A DNA stretch of 9,044 bases from contig DBZJ01000184.1 of assembly GCA_002311635.1 (NCBI GenBank), positions 244 through 9,287 of the forward strand, written 5' to 3'. The translations under genes were made by a program, and so were the position numbers. Numbering within the stretch: position 1 is the stretch's first letter; every line of letters starts with the position of its first letter. This document shows, one piece after another, positions 1 through 6,024 of the stretch. The notes below the pieces were generated by a model. The model was not told the DNA's origin and did not search any database. It saw only the letters and a list, made by a program, of their open reading frames with translations. The stretch is from Syntrophaceae bacterium UBA1163 (GTDB lineage Bacteria > Desulfobacterota > BSN033 > UBA1163).

Positions 1-129
1 ATTTAATGCGTTTGTATTAATACTATTTATTCTCCCAATTTTCTCTGAGGCATTTAGCCTCTGTTTGCATTCAGGAAACGATAAAACGGTAATACGGCAA
101 ACACGTGTACCCAAGGACAGGACATCAAA

Positions 130-1230
130 TTGAAGAATGCCACTGTTGCGATTCTGAGAACAACGCCTCAAAGGGTTTACGAAGATATCCGTAAGCTGAT
201 GGAGATGGCCAGGGTAAGAGAGGCGTTGAAGAGCCAGGCAACCACTATTCTGAAGGACAATATTTCATGGCACTTCCCCTTTCTGTCCGCCAACACGACT
301 CCCTGGCAGCTGGAAGGCGTCATTCGGGGTCTCAAAGCAGTTGGATTTTCCGACCTCGTGGCCGTCCACAATAATACGGTGGTCACCGATCCCTTCAAGG
401 GCGGACGTTTAAACAAGTTGGAACCGATTTACCGACAACATGGTATCCCGGAAAAATACAACTTTTTAGCCGATCAGATCGCCTGGGAGATCTACCGTCC
501 TAAAGCAAGAATGAGAGTGCTGGACCAGATTTTCCCGAAAGGTATAAAAGTGCCAAGCTTTTTTCGCGGGAAAAACATCGTCCACCTCCCCACCGCCAAA
601 TGCCACATCTATACGACGATCACCGGGGCCATGAAGAATGCCTTTGGTGGGCTCCTCACCACCCGTCGCCATTACACGCACAGCGTCATCCACGAGACGC
701 TGGTCGATCTGTTGGCGATTCAGAAGGAGATCCATCCCGGGATGTTCGCCGTCATGGATGCGACCTTCTGCGGTAACGGGCCCGGACCTCGCACCATGAT
801 CCCTGTGGAGAAGGGTTTAATCCTTGCAAGTTCCGATTCGGTGGCGATCGATACCGTAGCCGCCAAGATCATGGGTTTCGACCCTATGAGGATCGACTAT
901 ATCAGGCTTGCCCACGAAGATGGGCTCGGTGTTGGGAAGATTGAAGAAATCGAGGTGCTGGGAGAAGACATATCAGACATGAACTTTCACTTCTCGGTGG
1001 GAGACAACCTGGCAAGCCGCGTCGGAGATCTCCTTTGGTTCGGCCCGTTAAGGAGATTTCAAAAGCTCTTTTTCCGTACCCCCCTCGTCTATCTCTTCAT
1101 CCTTGGCTCTTACATCTATCATGATTGGCTATGGTGGCCTTTCGTGGGCAAACGTCTCATGGACGTTTTAGAAACCAATAGCGAATGGGGTAAATTCTTT
1201 GCGAGCTATCCCCCGGAGGTGAAAGGATAA
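130..1230 (+). CDS. DUF362 domain protein
   Basis: 366-residue protein matching the DUF362 fold, a family of uncertain biochemical role whose members sometimes carry ferredoxin domains. The diagnostic core is visible at about residues 150-250: a segment with LPTAKCHIYTT, then GAMKNAFGG, an RRHYTHSVIH stretch, a VMDATFCGNGPGP segment and SSDSVAIDTVAAKIMGFDP. The only cysteines are C158 and C214, so there is no iron-sulfur ferredoxin module in this copy. The C-terminus (about 315-340) is aromatic and hydrophobic and could touch the membrane. The start is TTG at 130, chosen because the reading frame there begins in the usual way for the family (TVAILRT) and AGGA lies 7 nt upstream (119-122); the next in-frame ATG is 23 codons later. 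The following gene begins 5 nt after the stop, so the two are probably co-transcribed. Family assignment is confident; substrate and reaction are unknown. Confidence 0.88.
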   Translation: MKNATVAILRTTPQRVYEDIRKLMEMARVREALKSQATTILKDNISWHFPFLSANTTPWQLEGVIRGLKAVGFSDLVAVHNNTVVTDPFKGGRLNKLEPIYRQHGIPEKYNFLADQIAWEIYRPKARMRVLDQIFPKGIKVPSFFRGKNIVHLPTAKCHIYTTITGAMKNAFGGLLTTRRHYTHSVIHETLVDLLAIQKEIHPGMFAVMDATFCGNGPGPRTMIPVEKGLILASSDSVAIDTVAAKIMGFDPMRIDYIRLAHEDGLGVGKIEEIEVLGEDISDMNFHFSVGDNLASRVGDLLWFGPLRRFQKLFFRTPLVYLFILGSYIYHDWLWWPFVGKRLMDVLETNSEWGKFFASYPPEVKG

Positions 1231-1235
1231 GGGTT

Positions 1236-2702
1236 GTGTCTATGCAAGCCCATTCTCTCGAGACAAGCGGATTGGCGAACCAGCAGGCGACCTCCCCTCC
1301 CCTCGTTGTCGACCTCGATGGGACTTTGGTCAAAACAGACTTGCTGGCAGAATCTTTTTTTGCGCTGATGAGGCAAAACCCTCTCTATGTTTTTCTTCTC
1401 CCTTTCTGGCTTCTCAGAGGAAAGGCTTTTTTAAAACAGCAAATCAGCCAGCGAGTGATCCTTGATGTAAGTCTCTTACCCTACCACCGCGAACTTCTTG
1501 ATCATCTGAAGATCCAACGTGCCCAGGGACGTCAACTGGTTTTGGCAACGGGGACTGACGAACGAATTGCCAAACAGGCAGCCGATTATCTGCAAATCTT
1601 TGACAGGGTACTCGCCAGCGACGGAACCATCAATCTTTCAGGTCAAAACAAACGGAACCGCCTGGTCGCCGAATTTGCCGAGAAATATTTCGATTATGCC
1701 GGAAATAGCCGGAGGGATCTCGCCGTCTGGTCATCAGCGCGAAAGGCCATCCTCGTCAATCCCACAACGAGTTTATCCCGCAGAGCTGCCGGCGTCACAG
1801 AGATCGAACAGGTCTTCCGCAGCCCGAAAGGAGGAACAAGGCTCTTTCTGCAAGCTTTACGTCTCCATCAGTGGCCAAAAAATCTCTTGGTCTTCGTCCC
1901 TTTGATGATGACCCACCGTTTCTTTGAATTTGACTTGCTCGGAAAGACCTTTCTGGCTTTTTTGGCCTTCGGGTTGTGTGCGTCCAGTGTTTATCTTGTC
2001 AATGACCTTATGGATCTCCCGTCCGATCGGCATCATCCCCGGAAGCGGCAGCGACCCTTTGCGGCGGGCGAACTTTCGCTTTTCTGGGGCTTGGGATTGT
2101 CCCCTTTCCTGCTCGGCCTCAGCCTTGTTGTGAGCCTGCTGTTGCCCTTCCCTTTCCTTGGAACGCTGGTCATCTACTATATTTTAAACCTATCCTATTC
2201 TTTTTACCTGAAGCGGATCGTCCTTTTAGATGTGATTGTCCTTGCCGGTCTATACACTCTGCGGGTGATGGCCGGATCGGCCGCTATCTCCATCTGGCCG
2301 TCCTCCTGGCTCTTAGCCTTCTCAACTTTCATTTTTTTGAGCCTCGCTCTTGTAAAACGCTATGCTGAACTGGTAACCATGGAGGCTGAAAGCGGAGTCG
2401 TGCAAGTCCGAGGCTACCAGATTATGGACAAGGAACTTCTTGCATCATTAGGAAGCGGCAGCGGGTACGTGGCTGTCCTCGTGCTTGCCATCTATATTTC
2501 CAGCGGTGTCGCAGAAATCCACTACACCCGGCATTACCTTGTTTGGCTTTTATGCCCTTTACTTCTGTACTGGATCAGCTATGTATGGCTGATGGCCCAC
2601 CGCGGCACAATGCACGATGACCCGTTGGTATTCACCATCCGGGATCGGGTCAGTCGCATCGTCCTCTTGCTTTCGGCCGTCGTCTTGCTGCTCGCAAAGT
2701 AA
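1236..2702 (+). CDS. HAD phosphatase-like / UbiA prenyltransferase fusion
   Basis: 488-residue two-domain protein. Residues about 22-190 are a HAD-superfamily hydrolase: nucleophile motif DLDGT (26-30), motif II in LATGTDER (103-110) and a late acidic motif YAGNSRRD (154-161), where the common GDS is GNS. Residues about 205-488 are a polytopic UbiA prenyltransferase with roughly eight hydrophobic segments. It has the Mg-diphosphate motif NDLMDLPSDRHHP (256-268), followed by KRQRPFAAG, and a second aspartate motif around D332 leading into LRVMAGSAA. RLHQWPKN (209-216) and these motifs resemble decaprenyl-phosphate phosphoribosyltransferase (Rv3806c type) more than quinone or heme prenyltransferases. 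The likely role is attaching a phosphoribosyl or similar group to a polyprenyl phosphate at the inner membrane; the HAD domain might then remove a phosphate (inference). The start is GTG at 1236, with AAGGA 8 nt upstream inside the end of the previous gene; ATG at 1242 is an alternative. Likely in an operon with the DUF362 gene. Confidence 0.88.
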   Translation: MSMQAHSLETSGLANQQATSPPLVVDLDGTLVKTDLLAESFFALMRQNPLYVFLLPFWLLRGKAFLKQQISQRVILDVSLLPYHRELLDHLKIQRAQGRQLVLATGTDERIAKQAADYLQIFDRVLASDGTINLSGQNKRNRLVAEFAEKYFDYAGNSRRDLAVWSSARKAILVNPTTSLSRRAAGVTEIEQVFRSPKGGTRLFLQALRLHQWPKNLLVFVPLMMTHRFFEFDLLGKTFLAFLAFGLCASSVYLVNDLMDLPSDRHHPRKRQRPFAAGELSLFWGLGLSPFLLGLSLVVSLLLPFPFLGTLVIYYILNLSYSFYLKRIVLLDVIVLAGLYTLRVMAGSAAISIWPSSWLLAFSTFIFLSLALVKRYAELVTMEAESGVVQVRGYQIMDKELLASLGSGSGYVAVLVLAIYISSGVAEIHYTRHYLVWLLCPLLLYWISYVWLMAHRGTMHDDPLVFTIRDRVSRIVLLLSAVVLLLAK

Positions 2703-2750
2703 AAGACATCTGGGCTGTTATACACGGCGACATTAATCGGAGCAAAGGAA

Positions 2751-2891
2751 GTCATTCCTGCCCCGTGTCAAGCACGGGGTAAACTCCAGACGGAATCCAG
2801 GCGTCGTCCCTGCGAAAGCAGGAAACCAGTTTCTAAACACTGGATTCCCCCGTGTCCAGCACGGGGCAGGCTTAGTCAAGCCCGGAATGAC
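2751..2891. repeat. Composite palindromic repeat, GTCATTCC/GGAATGAC ends
   Basis: The ends GTCATTCCTG (2751-2760) and CCGGAATGAC (2882-2891) form imperfect terminal inverted repeats. Inside lie hairpins in series: CCCCGTG-TCAAG-CACGGGG (2761-2779); CCTGC-GAAA-GCAGG (2809-2822); CCAGT-TTCTAAAC-ACTGG (2826-2843); CCCCGTG-TCCAG-CACGGGG (2848-2866), a one-base variant of the first; and GGCTT-AGTC-AAGCC (2869-2882). There is no coding capacity. This looks like a genome-dispersed, non-autonomous REP/MITE-type element. Its RNA would fold strongly in either direction and could separate transcription of the flanking gene pairs, although no U-rich tail marks a standard terminator. Confidence 0.8.
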
Positions 2892-2895
2892 AAAC

Positions 2896-2924
2896 TAAAC
2901 AGGACTTGTGTCGCCATGTATAAC
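2896..2924 (+). promoter_or_regulatory. Candidate sigma70-type promoter for the exported pair
   Basis: TAAACA (2896-2901) and TATAAC (2919-2924) are separated by 17 nt, matching the -35/-10 consensus at 4 of 6 and 5 of 6 positions. Initiation would fall about 58 nt before the ATG at 2989. The -10 hexamer lies in the right arm of the outer inverted repeat, so the left arm carries the same hexamer pointing the other way. This is a sequence match only. Confidence 0.3.
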
Positions 2925-2988
2925 TTTAACGGAGCGTTCAACGAGAGGTTTTTGCAAAATATTGGAATAGATATTTCAAGAGAGCAAA

Positions 2989-4803
2989 ATGAGTAATCAC
3001 AACAAAAAGAACTGGATGCGGTTATTTCATCTTGGCCTCCTATCCGTTGCGATGGTACTCGCCTTCAGCCGGTGGACACCTTCTTCCGGAGCAGAGGACA
3101 AAGGAAAAGAACCTGGTCCCGGAAGCCAGCACGATGTACCTCACGTTTCTAAAACGATTATCGACTTGCAGCCCTTTCGCGAGACAAGTTCGATCAAAAT
3201 CAAAGGTGTAAGGGGCGAGGAAGGGCTCGCCACCCTCATTAATCTGAACCCCAATATCAATGCGTGGTACGTGCTCCGACTTAACTGGCCCGGTGTACCG
3301 GAGGAAGATTATCACTTAGAGAATGCTCATCCCCGGACTCAAAGATTGTTGCTGGACAACAACGATCCCGATGGTCTTCTCATCGTTGAGAAAGAAGGTA
3401 GATATCCCTGCAACCTTTGGGGAGGAAAGTCCCCCCCTAGTCTGACAGGCGCCAAGAGGACGGGCGCCGCTTATGTCCCTGTTTGCGGGGGAAGGCTGTA
3501 CCTGCGCAACCGGGTGAAAGGGCACCAAACAAAAATAGAGAGAGTGACCGATGTCCTGCGGGACGAGGTCCCCGGCGGGGAGAAAATTGTGGGGTTTGTG
3601 CGCGACACATTTTTTAAGTATCTCTACGAACAAAAGGCTGAAGAAAAAGTTGAGTCAAAGCCCGTGAATGGTCTGCCTCAGAGGGAAATGGAAAATGCGC
3701 CTGCGCCGGCCTTGTTAGACGCAAAGAAAACCAATCGAAGCGTCAGACCCAATGACCTCGGCATCGAAGTTCAAGAATCAGGTTCAAACAGTATGGTCCT
3801 TGGATCCTGGTATGCGGTCAAGGAAAATCCGGGCATCTACGTCAGTGTGATCATGCCCGAGGGGATTGCCCCGGAGATTTTACGAAGCTTCACAAAGGTG
3901 GTAAGCGGTCTGGACAGCGTTGAATCAGAAGGGCTTGCGTATCTTGTGGCTTTCGACCTCGATAAGTTCAGCCTGAAGTATGCCCTCGGGACAGAACATC
4001 CAAGAGTCGGATGGTCTGATCATATCCTCGAGCAAATGATGGATAAATCTCTTCCTGGGCCCGATGGCGTTGGCAGCATTGCTCCCTTAATCTCGACTGG
4101 TCTCGTCAATCCGATGGATGAAAGCAGAACCGTAGCTACCTTCACCGGAGGATTCAAGCGCTTTCACGGAGCGTTCAGCTATGGACAGTTGGCCCTCAAG
4201 AATCACGGCAGTCATTACGGCTTCCTGGAAAACGGCGTTATATTCAGTAGGCTTCAGCCCGGACTCGCCACGGTCTATGTGCTGGAGGATGGATGGGTGG
4301 ATATGAAGACCTGGACCCAACGAGACGATTATCTCCTTCCAAGAATTCGGTATGCCCGCCAGAATGGCGTACCGATCGTCGTCGAATTCGATCAGGCTAT
4401 CCAGATGTCCATTCCGGGTCCGCTCGTGGCCCGATGGGGAGACGGAAATTGGTCTGGCTCCGCAAACAAGAAGCTGCGCACAATGCGGTCGGGTCTCGCC
4501 TTCCAAGAGTTCAAGGGGAGGCGATTTCTTCTCTACGCTTTCTTCTGGAGTGCAACGCCGTCAGCCATGTCGCGTGTCTTTCAGGCTTACCGATGCCGTT
4601 ACGCCATGCTTCTGGACATGAACGCCCTGGAGCACACCTACCTGGCTATCTATAAAAAACAGGGTTCCAACCTCTATGTCCAGCATCTGATCCGGGGAAT
4701 GAGCGAAGTCGATATGTCTGTGAAAGGGAAATATATTCCACGCTTTCTCGGCTATTCAGACGACAGAGATTTTTTCTATCTGACACGAAAGGAGAGACCA
4801 TGA
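2989..4803 (+). CDS. Exported phosphodiester glycosidase-like protein with extra N-terminal domain
   Basis: 604-residue protein with a basic N-terminus and a hydrophobic stretch (about 12-26), read as a signal peptide or anchor, so it should act in the periplasm or outside. An unrecognised domain spans about 53-215, with conspicuous YPCNLWGG (139-146) and YVPVCGGRLYLRN (162-174) segments, followed by a charged, proline-containing linker to about 255. The C-terminal part (about 270-560) resembles the NAGPA/phosphodiester glycosidase family. The points of match are ATFTGGFKRF (383-392, usual form NGGF), a following glycine/tyrosine segment, a VYVLEDGWVDMKTW strand (429-442), RQNGVPIVV (457-465), an RSG (500-502) and AMLLDMN (539-545) in place of the usual AMELDIN. 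That family cleaves sugar phosphodiesters. The threonine replacing asparagine at 386 leaves activity open. ATG at 2989 has only a weak site (AAGAGAG, 2978-2984). The stop overlaps the next start by 4 nt, implying translational coupling. Confidence 0.72.
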   Translation: MSNHNKKNWMRLFHLGLLSVAMVLAFSRWTPSSGAEDKGKEPGPGSQHDVPHVSKTIIDLQPFRETSSIKIKGVRGEEGLATLINLNPNINAWYVLRLNWPGVPEEDYHLENAHPRTQRLLLDNNDPDGLLIVEKEGRYPCNLWGGKSPPSLTGAKRTGAAYVPVCGGRLYLRNRVKGHQTKIERVTDVLRDEVPGGEKIVGFVRDTFFKYLYEQKAEEKVESKPVNGLPQREMENAPAPALLDAKKTNRSVRPNDLGIEVQESGSNSMVLGSWYAVKENPGIYVSVIMPEGIAPEILRSFTKVVSGLDSVESEGLAYLVAFDLDKFSLKYALGTEHPRVGWSDHILEQMMDKSLPGPDGVGSIAPLISTGLVNPMDESRTVATFTGGFKRFHGAFSYGQLALKNHGSHYGFLENGVIFSRLQPGLATVYVLEDGWVDMKTWTQRDDYLLPRIRYARQNGVPIVVEFDQAIQMSIPGPLVARWGDGNWSGSANKKLRTMRSGLAFQEFKGRRFLLYAFFWSATPSAMSRVFQAYRCRYAMLLDMNALEHTYLAIYKKQGSNLYVQHLIRGMSEVDMSVKGKYIPRFLGYSDDRDFFYLTRKERP

Positions 4804-5822
4804 GAAGGTATCGAATTGGAGCAGCAACTATTCTCGCACTTTTATGTCCCCTCGTTTTTCTTTTATCCTCCCCTGCCGCCCAGTCCCTCAAAGAGAATAA
4901 TGAAGTCTTATTCGAAGAGCTTCAACGCATCCATGGCCTGTCCCAAGGGCAGATGGATTCAATTCGCACCATCTTTCGCGAATCCGGGTACATCGGTCAG
5001 GGAAACCCGGCCATCACCCGACATCCGATGACCCAGCAAGGGTGCCAAGAAAAGTTGGACCAACAGGGCGTCCGATATGAGAATAGCGAATTTGAGAAGA
5101 TTTGCAAGGGGAAGTACATGGCGCCGCTCTATAATCCAGCCACTGAAAAAGCAAGAGATGCCAAGGCCTGTATCGATCAATTCGAGTTTCCCGATATCCC
5201 CTGCGTCTACCCGGTCGTTTGGGTGCGCGCCCGCGAAGCGGCGCTCATCTGTCGGGCCATGGGCAAGCGACTCTGCGATGCCCATGAATGGGAAGGGGCT
5301 TGCGCGGGTGCACTCGAACCGCCTGATTACCATTTCGAGTTTGCCAAAGGTGTTTCCCCCAATGTAGCGATCGCAAGAATGCGGGAGGCGCACAACGAAA
5401 AATACGGCGCCCACAAGGTTTGGGCTTACGGGGATCATTATGAGAAAGGGATATGTGCTTCTTCGAGTTTCAAAACCCCCGGCTGTAACGGAGGAAGCTG
5501 GACGGGTTGCGGATCGAATACGTTTCCTTCCGGGAGTTTTCCAGACTGCCACAGTGCCTTGGGAGTCTTCGACCAGCATGGAAACGCAGCGGAACACATG
5601 AACCTTCCTCTTAATGAGAGCCAGATGGCGAGTCGGGGCAGCCCGGAGTTGGGATATACGGAGATGAAAGGCAGCTGGTTCGTTTTCGATACGATCTATG
5701 CCCATCCCGACTGGTGCCGTTGGCGAGCGCCCTTTTGGCACGGCAGCAGGGTCATGGATCCGCACAGCCATGAGAACTATCATCTTGGCTTCCGCTGCTG
5801 CAAAACAATCAAGGAAGATTAG
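4800..5822 (+). CDS. Exported cysteine-rich SUMF1/FGE-like protein
   Basis: 340-residue protein with a signal peptide (about 1-28, likely cut after PAAQ). The region from about 118 to 336 follows the formylglycine-generating-enzyme (FGE)-sulfatase/SUMF1 fold: a WVRAREAALICRAMGKRLCDAHEWEGAC stretch (141-168), the GVFDQHGNAAEHM loop (255-267, usual form GLYDMSGNVWEW), KGSW (290-293) and a terminal YHLGFRCC (327-334). True FGE uses a cysteine pair five residues apart to bind Cu(I). Here C306 in DWCRWRAP matches the second, but no cysteine occupies the first position, so canonical formylglycine formation is doubtful. The mature chain has 14 cysteines, suggesting several disulfides and an oxidising compartment. 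The 30-117 region is extra and not recognised. ATG at 4800 overlaps the upstream stop (ATGA), with AAGGAG 5 nt before it. Members of this fold also act as C-type-lectin-like or binding proteins, which may be the case here. Confidence 0.75.
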   Translation: MRRYRIGAATILALLCPLVFLLSSPAAQSLKENNEVLFEELQRIHGLSQGQMDSIRTIFRESGYIGQGNPAITRHPMTQQGCQEKLDQQGVRYENSEFEKICKGKYMAPLYNPATEKARDAKACIDQFEFPDIPCVYPVVWVRAREAALICRAMGKRLCDAHEWEGACAGALEPPDYHFEFAKGVSPNVAIARMREAHNEKYGAHKVWAYGDHYEKGICASSSFKTPGCNGGSWTGCGSNTFPSGSFPDCHSALGVFDQHGNAAEHMNLPLNESQMASRGSPELGYTEMKGSWFVFDTIYAHPDWCRWRAPFWHGSRVMDPHSHENYHLGFRCCKTIKED

Positions 5823-5840
5823 AGGAACCAGTAAGTTTCA

Positions 5841-6022
5841 CCCAAATCCCGATCTAGAGAATAAAACCCTTTTCCCAGCCTGTCTTTGCGAGTCCCGCCA
5901 AAAGCGGGAAAAGGGGCGTGGCAATCTCATTGAATAAGGAGGGGGATTGCTTCGCTCCGCCCCGAACACCATGCGGTGCAGGGCTCCGTTCGCAATGACA
6001 ATCTCCTATATCGGGATTTGGG
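5841..6022. repeat. Outer 13-bp perfect inverted repeat between convergent genes
   Basis: CCCAAATCCCGAT (5841-5853) is the exact reverse complement of ATCGGGATTTGGG (6010-6022); weaker pairing continues inward (CTAGAGA against TCTCCTAT). The arms sit just after the stop of the + strand gene (5822) and just before the stop of the - strand gene (6025), so they occupy the ends of the convergent gap. A bidirectional termination or mRNA 3'-end protection role is plausible, but no T-run is attached. Confidence 0.75.
5881..6000. repeat. Palindromic repeat, TGTCTTTGCGAG/CGCAATGACA ends
   Basis: A 120-bp element whose ends TGTCTTTGCGAG (5881-5892) and CGCAATGACA (5991-6000) form imperfect inverted repeats. 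Internal hairpins are TCCCGC-CAAAA-GCGGGA (5893-5909), GCAATC (5921-5926) with GATTGC (5945-5950), and CACC-ATGC-GGTG (5967-5978). The motif set, with GTGGCAATCTC and GGATTGCTTCGCTCCGC, is one I associate with dispersed intergenic palindromes of many bacteria (recollection, not a search). No coding capacity. Confidence 0.78.
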
Positions 6023-6024
6023 CT

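Larger units (their letters stand above)
2717..2924. repeat. Outer 16-bp inverted repeat bracketing a palindrome
   Basis: The left arm GTTATACACGGCGACA (2717-2732) is the reverse complement of the right arm TGTCGCCATGTATAAC (2909-2924) at 15 of 16 positions. The arms enclose the 141-bp palindromic element at 2751-2891. Each arm is followed on its right by a near-identical short direct repeat, TTAATCGGAGC (2733-2743) and TTAACGGAGC (2926-2935). The whole 2703-2988 gap between the UbiA gene and the next gene holds only this structure and leader sequence; I see no open frame there that looks coding. Confidence 0.75.

Noticed and set aside
47..61. Hairpin GAGGC-ATTTA-GCCTC as terminator of an upstream gene
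   Set aside because: The stem is only 5 bp and no U-rich tail follows; no upstream gene end is visible in the window.
65..95. TTGCAT ... TAATAC as a promoter for the DUF362 gene
   Set aside because: The spacing is 19 nt and the -10 matches only 3 of 6 positions.
2041..2463. Repeated GGAAGCGGCAGCG in the UbiA gene (near 2041 and 2451)
   Set aside because: The two copies fall in different reading frames and encode unrelated peptides; a chance 13-mer in GC-rich coding sequence.
2751..2891. CRISPR array
   Set aside because: The repeated CCCCGTGTCxAGCACGGGG unit occurs only twice at irregular spacing and belongs to nested hairpins, with no spacers or cas genes.
4959..5783. Long antisense open frame (274 codons) opposite the SUMF1-like gene
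   Set aside because: It lies wholly inside a gene with a clear signal peptide and family motifs; its translation shows no recognisable domain, and codon composition of the sense gene explains the open frame.
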